The notes beneath the pieces are model-generated. The model was given only the letters and a program-made list of their open reading frames with translations. It had not been told where the DNA came from and made no database searches. A stretch of DNA of 64,000 nucleotides from Gammaproteobacteria bacterium (GTDB lineage: Bacteria > Pseudomonadota > Gammaproteobacteria > UBA6429 > Thiohalophilaceae), in NCBI GenBank assembly GCA_029880855.1, contig JAOUNS010000003.1:186001-250000 (forward strand), in the 5' to 3' direction. This document shows, piece by piece, positions 1-8,507 of this stretch. The first letter of the stretch is position 1. The number at the start of each line of letters is the position of its first letter. Made by a program: the position numbers and the translations under genes.

Positions 1-161
1 GTCTGCATGGCTTCCTGCTGTTGCGGGTTTTCCGGCCAGCCGCTGACCGGGATATCACCCGATGTCCGCTCCCAGGAACGGGGCGGCCCGGAAATCACCA
101 TGCCGGTCGGCCACAGCACCACGGCCGCCAATAACAGGGAGGGGATGAGATAACGTTTCAT
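1..161 (-). CDS. Small exported protein, N-terminal part (runs off the window)
   Basis: The minus strand opens with ATG at 159-161 and stays open to the window edge (53 codons seen). The product begins with MKRY, then a hydrophobic stretch of about 15 residues that looks like a signal peptide or membrane anchor. A polar, Pro/Gln-rich mature part follows (GPPRSWERTSGD, then WPENPQQQE). An AGG lies close upstream of the ATG. It is downstream of the pyruvate dehydrogenase operon but separated from it by a strong hairpin terminator, so it is probably its own transcription unit. I do not recognise the family. The C-terminus is outside the window. Confidence 0.5.
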   Translation of the reverse strand, partial: MKRYLIPSLLLAAVVLWPTGMVISGPPRSWERTSGDIPVSGWPENPQQQEAMQ

Positions 162-219
162 ACCTGGGAAATAGCAAATTCCGTTCCAGGCTGAGGGACT
201 GAGAAAAAAGGGTGAAAGA

Positions 220-249
220 ACAAGGCCCGGTGCAATAACCGGGCCTTGT
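220..249 (-). terminator. Intrinsic terminator of the pyruvate dehydrogenase operon
   Basis: A perfect 12-bp inverted repeat (ACAAGGCCCGGT / ACCGGGCCTTGT) with a 6-base loop lies 6 bases past the E2-E3 stop codon. On the minus strand it is followed by a moderately T-rich stretch (GTTCTTTC). Position and stem strength fit the end of the three-gene operon. Confidence 0.8.
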
Positions 250-255
250 CGGGGT

Positions 256-3200
256 TTACTTCTTGTTCCGTTTCTCCGCCCGACGCAACCGGGACGACAG
301 ACGTCGTGCCAATTCGCCGAACAGTTCGGTCTGGGTCGGGTGCGGATGGATGGCCTGTCCGGCCTGCTCCAGCGTCATGTTGGCGGAAACCATCATCACG
401 GCCTCACCAATCAGGGTGTCCGCATGGTCGGCCAGCAGATGTACACCAATGATTTGATGGGACTTTTTGTCCGCCACCAGTTTGATCAGACCCTGGGTTT
501 CACCGGTGATCATGGCCTTGGCATCCACGCTCATGGGCACCTTGACCTCGGCGGCATCGATGCCTTTGGCCTTGGCCTGGTCCATGGAGAGGCCCACAAA
601 GGCCGCCTCGGGACGGGTAAAGATCACACCGGAATCCTTGTCCTGATCATAGATATGTGCCTCACCCGAGATGTTGTGCGCCGCTACCCGGCCCTGCTGA
701 CCGGCGGTATGGGCCAGCATCAGGCCGCCGATGACATCACCCACGGCAAAGATATGCGGCACGTTGGTGCGGCAACGATTGTCCGCCTTGATGACGCCTT
801 TTTCCGTCTGAATGCCGGCCTTGTCCAGTTGCAGGGGTTCCAGCACCGGGCGCTTGCCGGTCGCCATTATGACGTAATCACAGCTGAAGTTGTGGGCCTT
901 GCCGTCCGCCCCTTCATAGGCGATTTTCATCTTGCCCGGCTCTCCCTTGATCTCCTTGATCTTGACCGAGGTTTCAATCGAGAGATTTTTATCTTCATTG
1001 AGGATAGCGGTGAGCTGTTTGGCCACTTCGGTTTCCACTTCGGCCAAAATACGCTCGTTCGCTTCCAACAGCGTCACTTTCGAGCCAAAATCCTGGAAAA
1101 TCTGCGCCATTTCGCAGCCAATCGCACCACCGCCGATAACGCCGATTTTCTTCGGCTGGGCTTTCAGGCCCCACACCGTATCGGAAGTAAGCACACCGCC
1201 GCTCTCCACGCCCTCACGGGCGCCTGGAATCGGCGGTACGAAAGGCGGCGCGCCGGTGGCAATCACCGCCGCCCCGAAGCTGATCGGCTTGCCGCTCTTG
1301 CCGTCACCTTCTTTGGCACGACTGTGAGGGTCTTTACTGTTGCCGCCGGTGTCCACAAACACGCTGTGATCATCCACAAAGCGGGCAAAACCCTGAATCA
1401 CGTCGATTTTCACACCCTTGTCGGTATTCAGCGCCATTTTGCCGCGTTCCTCAAGGACATTTCGGCGATGTTTTTCCATCTTCGCCCAATCCAGTGCCGG
1501 CTTGTCGGTCCCTCCGATGCCCAGCAGCTTGTCGTGGGCACGATCCCGGATCCGGTCAGCCGCTGCACGCCAGGCCTTGGAGGGGATACAACCACGCCAC
1601 AGGCATTCACCACCGGGGAAAGGTGCGTCATTGATCATGGCCACCTTGAAGCCGTGCTCCACCAGATCGCGGGCACAGTCTTCACCGCCGGGGCCGCCGC
1701 CGATCACCACTACGTCGTAGTCGTAATTGCCCTTGGGCAGCTCAAAGCCACTGCCGGCTGCTTTGGTTGCGGCAGCAACGGAAACGGCCGCCGCCGAGGC
1801 GTCCAGCCAGGTGGGGCTTTCCACCATCTGTTTGAAGGTGTTCAGGAACTTGGCCGCGTCCGCACCGTTAACGATACGGTGGTCAGCAGTAATCGTCACC
1901 GGCATCCCCTGCGGACCGAGGGTGGCGATGGCAAAAATAGCGGAAGTACCGGGCGACGGGATCGCATCGAACTGGCTGACTCCCATCATGCCCATATTGG
2001 AGATGGTGAAGGTCGGGTTCGAATACTCTTCCGGTTTCAGGCGACGGGCGCGGGCGCGGTTCACCATATCGGCCCAGTTGGCACTCAGGGTACCCAGGTC
2101 CGTACTGACCACATCACGCAATACCGGTACCACCAGTCCCATTCCCTCTGTCTCTACCGCAATACCGATGTCCACCTGCTCGCGCTCGACGATACGGTCT
2201 TCATGCTGGTAAACGGCATTGATGGAAGGGTGCTTCTCAATGGCCAGGGCGGCTGCCTTGGCCAGGGTCACGGTCAAGGAGAAGCCCTTGGCCTTGGAGG
2301 CTGTCTTCAACGCGCTCGGGTCGAGATGGACCGTCACCCGGAACAAGGGCATGGAGAGGGAGTATTCCATGTTGTGGGATACCGCTTTCTCCATGGCGGA
2401 CATGGGACGACCTTCACCGGGGACCTGGAAAATACGCTTGGTGGAGGTCTTCTGCACATTACTGTTCAATACGTCCGCAGCGATAATCGCACCGCCGGGT
2501 CCCGTGCCGGGAATACTGTTCAGGTCGATACCGTGTGCGCCGGCCAGCTGCCGGGCATAAGGAGTGGCCTTCTTGTTGGTCGGACGCGGCGCCGGGGTCG
2601 CACCCGAGGGCATGGCCGGGACCCGGGTCTTGGCCTGGGCGGTGCCGGCAGGCAGGGATTTGGGTTTTTCAGCCGCAGCCGGTTTGGCAGCCGCCACAGC
2701 GGAACGCTTGCTGTCCATGACCTGCGCGGCATCGGCCACCAGCCAGGCAATGGCTTCACCAACCGGGATGGTGGAATCGATCTCGGCCATCGGACCGGAC
2801 AGATAACCTTCACGGAACACTTCCACGTCCATGATGGCCTTGTCGGTTTCAACCTGGGCCACCACGTCACCACGTTCGACCTTGTCACCGATATTCTTTT
2901 CCCAACTGACCATCACACCTTCGGTCATGGTGTCAGAAAGTTGCGGCATCTTGATCATATAGGCATCACCGGCCGGTGCTTCATCAGCCGGCTGGTCGGC
3001 TGCCGGTGTTTCTTCAACAGCCGCGGTTGCGGCAGGCGCCGCGCCTTCATGTTGTACTTCTTCAGGGGAGGCAACCAGATAAGCCATTGCCTGACCTACC
3101 GGGATGGTGGAATCCACTTCCGCCATCGGTCCGGAAAGATAGCCTTCGCGGAACACTTCCACATCCATGATGGCCTTGTCAGTCTCAACCGTAGCCACGA

Positions 3201-3309
3201 TATCGCCACGCTCGACCTTGTCACCGATGTTCTTTTCCCAGCTCACCACCACACCTTCGGTCATGGTGTCAGACAGCTGGGGCATTTTGATTACATAAGG
3301 TTCTGCCAT
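256..3309 (-). CDS. Fused pyruvate dehydrogenase E2 (dihydrolipoamide acetyltransferase) - E3 (dihydrolipoamide dehydrogenase)
   Basis: This 1017-residue protein joins two enzymes of the pyruvate dehydrogenase complex. Residues 1-80 and 116-192 are two nearly identical lipoyl domains, each with an ETDKA motif (lipoyl lysines about K45 and K156). Ala/Pro-rich linkers separate them. A peripheral-subunit-binding domain lies at about 247-281, and the acetyltransferase domain at about 300-505. The E2 active-site motif reads DHRIVNG (His477, Asn481), where most E2s have DHR-V-DG, so the catalytic Asp position is Asn. From about 529 a complete E3 follows: FAD-binding GGGPGG, redox disulfide C569-x4-C574 in the GGECLWRGCIPSK context, and a C-terminal HPHPTQTE catalytic His. 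E2 and E3 are normally separate genes. It is the last gene of pdhA-pdhB-E2E3, and no other E3 is visible here. Confidence 0.95.
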   Translation of the reverse strand: MAEPYVIKMPQLSDTMTEGVVVSWEKNIGDKVERGDIVATVETDKAIMDVEVFREGYLSGPMAEVDSTIPVGQAMAYLVASPEEVQHEGAAPAATAAVEETPAADQPADEAPAGDAYMIKMPQLSDTMTEGVMVSWEKNIGDKVERGDVVAQVETDKAIMDVEVFREGYLSGPMAEIDSTIPVGEAIAWLVADAAQVMDSKRSAVAAAKPAAAEKPKSLPAGTAQAKTRVPAMPSGATPAPRPTNKKATPYARQLAGAHGIDLNSIPGTGPGGAIIAADVLNSNVQKTSTKRIFQVPGEGRPMSAMEKAVSHNMEYSLSMPLFRVTVHLDPSALKTASKAKGFSLTVTLAKAAALAIEKHPSINAVYQHEDRIVEREQVDIGIAVETEGMGLVVPVLRDVVSTDLGTLSANWADMVNRARARRLKPEEYSNPTFTISNMGMMGVSQFDAIPSPGTSAIFAIATLGPQGMPVTITADHRIVNGADAAKFLNTFKQMVESPTWLDASAAAVSVAAATKAAGSGFELPKGNYDYDVVVIGGGPGGEDCARDLVEHGFKVAMINDAPFPGGECLWRGCIPSKAWRAAADRIRDRAHDKLLGIGGTDKPALDWAKMEKHRRNVLEERGKMALNTDKGVKIDVIQGFARFVDDHSVFVDTGGNSKDPHSRAKEGDGKSGKPISFGAAVIATGAPPFVPPIPGAREGVESGGVLTSDTVWGLKAQPKKIGVIGGGAIGCEMAQIFQDFGSKVTLLEANERILAEVETEVAKQLTAILNEDKNLSIETSVKIKEIKGEPGKMKIAYEGADGKAHNFSCDYVIMATGKRPVLEPLQLDKAGIQTEKGVIKADNRCRTNVPHIFAVGDVIGGLMLAHTAGQQGRVAAHNISGEAHIYDQDKDSGVIFTRPEAAFVGLSMDQAKAKGIDAAEVKVPMSVDAKAMITGETQGLIKLVADKKSHQIIGVHLLADHADTLIGEAVMMVSANMTLEQAGQAIHPHPTQTELFGELARRLSSRLRRAEKRNKK

Positions 3310-3334
3310 AAGAAACTCTTTTTAATTCTGTAGT

Positions 3335-3419
3335 CCCTCTCCCTCCGGGAGAGGGCCGGGGCGAGGGCAACTGTTGCATCCCCTCACCCTACGCCCTCTC
3401 CCCAAAAGGGGGAGAGGGG
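3335..3419. repeat. REP-like double palindrome between pdhB and the E2-E3 gene
   Basis: Two strong hairpins are arranged head to tail: CCCTCTCCCTCCGGGAGAGGG (3335-3355) and CCCTCTCCCC-AAAA-GGGGGAGAGGG (3394-3418). They flank an imperfectly complementary centre (GGGGCGAGGG and CCCCTCACCC). The layout resembles REP/BIME-type intergenic repeats of proteobacteria. Sitting inside an operon, it could stabilise or attenuate mRNA between pdhB and the distal gene. Only one copy was noticed in the window. Confidence 0.7.
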
Positions 3420-3430
3420 ACAGGTTTGTT

Positions 3431-4411
3431 TTAAATTTTACCCATAACCTTCAGTGCGCCCTGGTACACGTCATCCGCGTTGGGAATAGCGGCTTTTTCC
3501 AGTTTGTGGTTGTAGGGCACAGGCACATCGGCGGCGTGGATACGGACAGGCTGTGAATCCAGCGCAAAGAAACAGTCTTCCATAATGCCGGTGATGATTT
3601 CTGAACCAACACCGACCGGCGCTTCATCTTCTTCAGCAACCAGAACCTTGTGGGTCTTTTCCACAGACTTGCGAATCGTCTCGCGATCGATTGGCTTGAG
3701 TGAACGCAGATCAACAACTTCGGCACTGATACCGTCTTTGGCCAGTCGTTCGGCCGCGGCCATACAGAGGTGGACACTGTAGTTGTAACCAATCAGGGTG
3801 ATGTCTGTACCTTCACGGATCACTTCAGCCCCTTCCAGCGGACGGAAGAATTCCTCGTCGGGGATCTCTTCCTTCAGGTTATACATCTGTTCGTGTTCGA
3901 TGATGATCACCGGGTCATTGCTGCGGATCGCTGACTTCAACATGCCGTAAGCGTCCAGCGGACCGCGGGGTGTAACAACACGCAGACCGGAGGTGGACAT
4001 AAACATACGCGCCAGACGTGCCGAGTGTTGCGCCGCCAGCTGATGGGCGGTACCGCCCGGGGTACGCATCACAATCGGACATTCCAGCTGACCGCCGGAC
4101 ATATAACGAATCTTCGCTGCCGCGTTGACGATGGTGTCCAACGCCAGCAAGGCGAAGTTAATCGACATGATTTCAATAATCGGACGCATTCCCACCATTG
4201 AGGCACCGATGCCGATACCGGTATAGGAGTTTTCCGAGATGGGGCAATCGATAATGCGTGTTTCGCCGTATTTGTCAAACAAACCGGAAGTGGCTTTATA
4301 GGTACCACCGGCAACACCAATATCTTCACCCATCGCAATCACCATGGGATCGCGGGCCATCTCTTCATCATGGGCGCGACGAATCGCTTCCCAATAAGCC
4401 GTCTCTGCCAT
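3431..4411 (-). CDS. pdhB: Pyruvate dehydrogenase E1 component, beta subunit
   Basis: This 326-residue transketolase-like subunit pairs with PdhA to decarboxylate pyruvate with thiamine diphosphate and pass the acetyl group to the E2 lipoyl arm. Family hallmarks are the N-terminal GEDIGVAGG segment, the IDCPISE segment, the central HSARLARMF segment, and a C-terminal transketolase domain with VAEEDEAPVG. The length is typical of bacterial E1-beta. It is 19 bases downstream of pdhA and followed by the REP-like repeat and the E2-E3 gene, forming one operon. A branched-chain 2-oxoacid E1-beta is the main alternative. Its neighbours do not settle this, but the overall resemblance favours pyruvate. 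Confidence 0.9.
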   Translation of the reverse strand: MAETAYWEAIRRAHDEEMARDPMVIAMGEDIGVAGGTYKATSGLFDKYGETRIIDCPISENSYTGIGIGASMVGMRPIIEIMSINFALLALDTIVNAAAKIRYMSGGQLECPIVMRTPGGTAHQLAAQHSARLARMFMSTSGLRVVTPRGPLDAYGMLKSAIRSNDPVIIIEHEQMYNLKEEIPDEEFFRPLEGAEVIREGTDITLIGYNYSVHLCMAAAERLAKDGISAEVVDLRSLKPIDRETIRKSVEKTHKVLVAEEDEAPVGVGSEIITGIMEDCFFALDSQPVRIHAADVPVPYNHKLEKAAIPNADDVYQGALKVMGKI

Positions 4412-4430
4412 TCGTAAACCTCTTTATAAA

Positions 4431-5444
4431 TTATTTCTGTAAGGGACCGATCCAGCGGGGGTCCGGATTGTCATCAAGCACGTATCTGGTGAGTTCTTCC
4501 ACCTTCGGCTCCGGACTCTCTTCCGCGAACTTGATGATGTCGTTTTCGATCTCATCATCGATCTCTTTTTCCATTGCCTTGATATCGGCTTCCTTCAGAA
4601 CACCGGCTTCGATGAGTTTTTTGCTGAAGATCTTGATGGGATCACGTTTTTCCCACTCGGCTTCTTCTTCCTTGGTACGGTAACCCTTGGCGTCAGACAT
4701 GGAATGACCGCGGAAACGATAGGTCATGAATTCGATAAAATAGGGTTTCTCTTCATTACGCACGTAATCAATGGCCTGCTTGGCCGCCGCCATCACCTCT
4801 TCGATATCCATGCCGTCGTGCTGGCTGGATTTCATGTTATAGGCGGTATCAACACGCTTGTACTGACTGGGCTGGGCAGTGGAACGCGCAATGTGTGTGC
4901 CGATGGCATAACCGTTGTTTTCACAAACAAACAGTACCGGTAAATTCCAGATAGATGCCATGTTCATGGTCTCGTGGAACGTACCCTGGTTATTGGCGCC
5001 GTCACCCAGGAAACAAATGGCGATCTGCTTGGTGCCTTTGTGCTTGGCACCCAGTGCCAGACCGGCCGCCAACGGGAAGGGTTGACCGACCAGTGCATAG
5101 CCGCCCATGAAATTCTGGTTGGCATCAAAGATGTGCATGGAACCACCGCGACCTTTGGAAGAACCGGTTTCTTTGCCATACAGTTCGGCCATCACTTCAC
5201 GCGGCGGTGCGCCGGTTTTAATCGCGTGAATATGATCACGATAACCGGTGATAACATAGTCATTCTCTTTGCCCTTGCCGACCACGGCCATTTCCAGTAC
5301 ACCGGTGGCTACTGCCTCCTGCCCGGAATAGAGATGGAGAAAGCCGCCGATTTTACGTTCCATATAGGCTTCAAATGTTCGATCCTCGAAGCGACGGTAA
5401 AAGATCATTTCGCGTAGCAGTCGTTTTTTATCCGCGTCGTTCAT
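4431..5444 (-). CDS. pdhA: Pyruvate dehydrogenase E1 component, alpha subunit
   Basis: This 337-residue E1-alpha subunit binds thiamine diphosphate through a GDGANNQG motif preceded by an FLG turn and followed by the conserved CENNGYAIGT segment. The phosphorylation-loop equivalent reads YRFRGHSMSD. It is the first gene of the operon and is read leftwards. The heterotetrameric E1 type (separate alpha and beta) differs from the homodimeric AceE of enterobacteria. The 376-base gap upstream holds the shared divergent control region. Confidence 0.92.
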   Translation of the reverse strand: MNDADKKRLLREMIFYRRFEDRTFEAYMERKIGGFLHLYSGQEAVATGVLEMAVVGKGKENDYVITGYRDHIHAIKTGAPPREVMAELYGKETGSSKGRGGSMHIFDANQNFMGGYALVGQPFPLAAGLALGAKHKGTKQIAICFLGDGANNQGTFHETMNMASIWNLPVLFVCENNGYAIGTHIARSTAQPSQYKRVDTAYNMKSSQHDGMDIEEVMAAAKQAIDYVRNEEKPYFIEFMTYRFRGHSMSDAKGYRTKEEEAEWEKRDPIKIFSKKLIEAGVLKEADIKAMEKEIDDEIENDIIKFAEESPEPKVEELTRYVLDDNPDPRWIGPLQK

Positions 5445-5820
5445 GTGATTCCTTAAATGATGTGAAATACCAGATTGCAGTCAGCACGTTATGCCGGCCA
5501 AAACAGCCGCGTATCATCGTGTTTTTTGTGCGTCAGGTCAAGAATATAGCACCTTCAGAAAAAAATGCCGACCTTGAAATCTCAAGGCTTTTCAATGAGT
5601 AACTTGCAATTTTTAGCGAACTGCCGCAATGTCGACATGGTGCAAAAAGATGATAATAACAGCTGTAACCGTAACAGCTGATTAAAATATAACCATTTAA
5701 GCGGACTGATATCGCTTAATCACGTACTTAATATATGTCTTATTTCGGCATTCAGAAATTTTCGACAGGTACGATACATAAATCAGGCCCTTTTTGACTT
5801 AACAACGCGACGAAAACACC
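5445..5820. other. Divergent control region between pdhA and the 5821 gene
   Basis: No convincing gene was found in these 376 bases. It is AT-rich towards 5640-5760 and must hold the promoters for pdhA (leftward) and the 5821-fumC pair (rightward). The only structured sequence I see is the repeat cluster at 5657-5719, described separately. Confidence 0.5.
5657..5719. promoter_or_regulatory. Candidate operator repeats upstream of pdhA
   Basis: TAACAGCTG occurs twice, 15 bases apart (5657-5665 and 5672-5680). The same stretch forms the inverted repeat AGCTGT-N7-ACAGCT. Just downstream is a perfect 7-bp inverted repeat TTAAGCG-N9-CGCTTAA (5697-5719). These are plausible transcription-factor sites. 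They do not resemble the enterobacterial PdhR half-sites (ATTGGT/ACCAAT), and no regulator gene is adjacent. Confidence 0.3.
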
Positions 5821-6240
5821 ATGAAAGAACCAGCAGAAGCCCAACACATTTACACCTGGCTTGACCGGATGGCCGCCACCGTCACCAACAAACAGCTCCC
5901 GGAACACATGGAGCTGGTCTCCAACAAGGTCGAAGTCTACGGTAACCCGAGCAAGGAAGTGATTAACTACATGGGCTGGTACAAGCGCCGCAAGAATGAG
6001 TTTGAAAAAAACAGCGTGATTTGTCTCACTTTTTCCGGCGTCAAAATCAAAACCATTGCGCAACGCCGCATCATCTTTAATGTGAATGAAACCATCGCCG
6101 GCACTGACGGCCGTATCCTCCTGATGAACAAGGATGTTACACTTGAACGAGAGGATGACGACCAGTGGCGCGTCGTTGAAGAAAACATTCGCAGCTGGAA
6201 ACAGCAAAAGATGAATGAGGCAATGGCATCGAATGGCTGA
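5821..6240 (+). CDS. Conserved hypothetical protein, possibly NTF2/SnoaL-like fold
   Basis: The product is a 139-residue soluble protein with no signal peptide or membrane segment. It has a helical N-terminus (HIYTWLDRMAATV), a basic WYKRRKNEFEKN segment, and alternating strand-like sequence ending in DDDQWRVVEENIRSW. That ending resembles the last strand of NTF2/SnoaL-like alpha+beta folds, but this is only a resemblance. The last 8 bases overlap the fumC start (ATGGCTGA), so the two genes are probably translationally coupled. Function is unknown. Confidence 0.75.
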   Translation: MKEPAEAQHIYTWLDRMAATVTNKQLPEHMELVSNKVEVYGNPSKEVINYMGWYKRRKNEFEKNSVICLTFSGVKIKTIAQRRIIFNVNETIAGTDGRILLMNKDVTLEREDDDQWRVVEENIRSWKQQKMNEAMASNG

Positions 6241-7621
6241 CAGACAATTCCGCACCGAACGGGACAGCATGGGTGAGCTGCAGGTCCCGGTCGATGCACT
6301 CTATGGCGCACAGACCCAGCGCGCCGTCGACAATTTTCCCATCAGCGGCATTCCCATGCCGCGCAGTTTTATCCGCGCACTGGGCCTGGTAAAAGGCGCC
6401 TGTGCCGCCGCCAACTGGCGGCTGAATCTGCTGGAAGAACAACCGGGTGCCGCCATACAGGAGGCCGCCGAGGCCGTCGCTGCCGGCGAATACGATGAGC
6501 ACTTCCCCATCGATGTGTTCCAGACCGGTTCCGGCACCAGCACCAATATGAATGCCAATGAGGTGATCGCCCATCTGGCCAAACAGGCCTCCGGGCTGGA
6601 TATCCATCCCAATGATCACGTCAACATGAGTCAAAGCTCCAATGATGTGATCCCGACCACCATCCATGTCAGTGCCTGTCTGGAGATCGAGGAAAAACTC
6701 CTGCCCGCCCTGGCCCATCTGGTGAGCACTATCGACAAGCGTGCGGCCGAACTGGCCGACACCGTCAAGACCGGTCGCACCCATTTGATGGATGCCATGC
6801 CGGTGACCTTTGGTCAGGAGCTGACGACCTGGGCCGGCCAGATCAAACAGGGGATGTACCGTATTCAGGCCGGCCTGACCCGACTGCGCGCCCTGCCCCA
6901 GGGGGGAACGGCGGTCGGCACCGGCATCAATGCCCATCCCGAATTTGCCGAGAAGTTTGTCGCCGCCATCAAGGCGCGCACCGGCATCGCCTTCTCGGTC
7001 ATGGACAACAAATTTGTCGGTTTGGCCAGTCAGGATACAGCTGCCGAAATGAGCGGCCAACTCAAGACCCTGGCCGTCTCGATCATGAAAATCAGTAACG
7101 ACCTGCGCTGGATGAACAGCGGCCCGTTGGCCGGTCTGGGTGAGATCGCCCTGCCCGCCCTGCAACCCGGCAGCTCTATTATGCCGGGCAAGGTCAATCC
7201 GGTGATCCCGGAAGCGGCCGCCATGGTCTGCGCCCAGGTCATGGGCAACGATACCGCCATCACCGTCGCCGCCCAATCCGGCAATTTCCAGCTCAATGTG
7301 ATGTTGCCGGTCATTGCCTACAACCTGTTACAAAGCATCGAACTGCTGGCCAACGCCGCCCGCACACTGGCCGACAAGGCCATCGCCGGGTTCACGATTA
7401 ACGAAGCACAGATCAAACTGGCGCTGGACAAGAACCCGATCCTGATCACCGCTCTGAACCGTGTCATCGGTTATGAAAAGGGTGCCGCCATTGCGAAGAA
7501 AGCCTATGCTGAGGGTCGTGCTGTACTGGACGTGGCTCTGCAGGAGACCGGCTTGTCCGAAGAAGAACTGAAAACCCTGCTCGATCCCGCCAAACTGACC
7601 AAAGGCGGTATATCTGAATAA
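6233..7621 (+). CDS. fumC: Class II fumarate hydratase (fumarase C)
   Basis: This enzyme hydrates fumarate to malate in the TCA cycle as a cytosolic homotetramer without an iron-sulfur cluster. The 462-residue product carries the superfamily signature GSSIMPGKVNP, the upstream TGSGTSTNMN and HVNMSQSSND segments, and the KTGRTHLMDAMP segment. The ATG at 6233 gives the expected N-terminus (MADRQFRTERDSMG) and overlaps the preceding gene by 8 bases. A start at 6215 would add six unconserved residues. Aspartase and argininosuccinate lyase share the signature, but the N-terminal LYGAQTQRAV segment fits FumC. Confidence 0.95.
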   Translation: MADRQFRTERDSMGELQVPVDALYGAQTQRAVDNFPISGIPMPRSFIRALGLVKGACAAANWRLNLLEEQPGAAIQEAAEAVAAGEYDEHFPIDVFQTGSGTSTNMNANEVIAHLAKQASGLDIHPNDHVNMSQSSNDVIPTTIHVSACLEIEEKLLPALAHLVSTIDKRAAELADTVKTGRTHLMDAMPVTFGQELTTWAGQIKQGMYRIQAGLTRLRALPQGGTAVGTGINAHPEFAEKFVAAIKARTGIAFSVMDNKFVGLASQDTAAEMSGQLKTLAVSIMKISNDLRWMNSGPLAGLGEIALPALQPGSSIMPGKVNPVIPEAAAMVCAQVMGNDTAITVAAQSGNFQLNVMLPVIAYNLLQSIELLANAARTLADKAIAGFTINEAQIKLALDKNPILITALNRVIGYEKGAAIAKKAYAEGRAVLDVALQETGLSEEELKTLLDPAKLTKGGISE

Positions 7622-7698
7622 ACGGTAATTACTTGCGTTATCATTACCGTTCCCGCGCCAAGTCCAGGGACCTGGCTCTCCAACCGGAGGCAGTTGTT

Positions 7699-8172
7699 AT
7701 GACCAATAAAACAAGCGGGCACCAATTTCTTATCCTGGGCATCTTGCTCGCTGTCATCTTCTGGATGACGGATACTCTGGTTCACCACATTTTCTTCGAT
7801 GAAAAACTGGAACTTATCCCAAATACAATCAATGAATTATGGATGCGAACCACGATCATTGTGTTGCTGATAATATTTGGCGCCTATGTGGATCACCACA
7901 ACAGAATCCTGCTGAGCCAGGAGCAGGAAAAACTGCAAATATACAAGGCCACGGTCCATTCCACACAGCACATTCTGAACAATCTTCTCAATCAAATGCA
8001 ACTGATCCGGCTGGAAATGGAAAATCCCGGCCAGTATAAGGAAGAGCTGAAAAAAACCTTTGAGAGTTGTTTTAAAGAGGGGAAATCACTGGTTGAACGC
8101 CTTAGTACAGTTAATGCACTAACCCCTGAGGAGATCATCAGATCAGTCAACCCGGAACATATGGCAAACTAG
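7699..8172 (+). CDS. Small two-TM membrane protein with a histidine-kinase-like helical tail
   Basis: The product has 157 residues. ATG at 7699 is preceded by a good GGAGG site. Two hydrophobic segments (about residues 9-24 and 50-65) bracket a short periplasmic loop. The cytoplasmic tail is helical and contains HSTQHILNNLLNQMQ, reminiscent of the dimerisation/H-box helix of some sensor kinases. There is no ATPase domain. It lies one base ahead of a TusA-like gene, suggesting co-expression. Function is unknown, and the resemblance may reflect only a generic helical hairpin. Confidence 0.75.
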   Translation: MTNKTSGHQFLILGILLAVIFWMTDTLVHHIFFDEKLELIPNTINELWMRTTIIVLLIIFGAYVDHHNRILLSQEQEKLQIYKATVHSTQHILNNLLNQMQLIRLEMENPGQYKEELKKTFESCFKEGKSLVERLSTVNALTPEEIIRSVNPEHMAN

Positions 8173-8173
8173 T

Positions 8174-8458
8174 ATGTGGCCGTTTAAAAACAAACAGCAA
8201 CCGGTAACGATTCAGGCCAACTCAGTGGAAATAGTGGATGATGTCGCCATTGTCGATGTGCGCGGGCAAACCTGCCCCGGCTATTTACTGGCCATTAACA
8301 AGGCAGTCGAACAATTGAAACCCGGCACACTTGCCCGGCTTGTCATCACCTATCCCCCCTGTGGGGAAGATGTGAAGGCCTGGGCCAGGGAAAAGCAGGT
8401 GGAGTATCTTGGCCTGCATCAGGATGCTGACCACTGGATCATTGAAGTCCGTAAATGA
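8174..8458 (+). CDS. TusA-like sulfur carrier family protein
   Basis: This 94-residue protein has the TusA/SirA alpha-beta pattern: a strand ending VDVRGQTCPG, a helix YLLAINKAVEQL, a strand RLVITYPPCGED, then helix and final strand. TusA proteins carry persulfide on the Cys of a CPxP helix cap. Here the Cys is kept but the motif reads CPGY, so the second proline is lost. A second Cys lies in YPPCGED. It starts one base after the preceding membrane-protein gene. It could be a sulfur-transfer or redox-sensing variant. Confidence 0.8.
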   Translation: MWPFKNKQQPVTIQANSVEIVDDVAIVDVRGQTCPGYLLAINKAVEQLKPGTLARLVITYPPCGEDVKAWAREKQVEYLGLHQDADHWIIEVRK

Positions 8459-8507
8459 ATACGGAACAATAAAGCGGTATAATGCAGTCTGACACAAGCA
8501 ACGAGAA

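Noticed and set aside
340-3333. 997-codon open frame on the plus strand opposite the E2-E3 gene
   Set aside because: His/Gly-rich composition and mirror position to a clear coding gene on the minus strand; no family resemblance or ribosome-binding site.
6137-7276. Long minus-strand frame opposite fumC
   Set aside because: Shadow of the fumC reading frame in a GC-rich gene.
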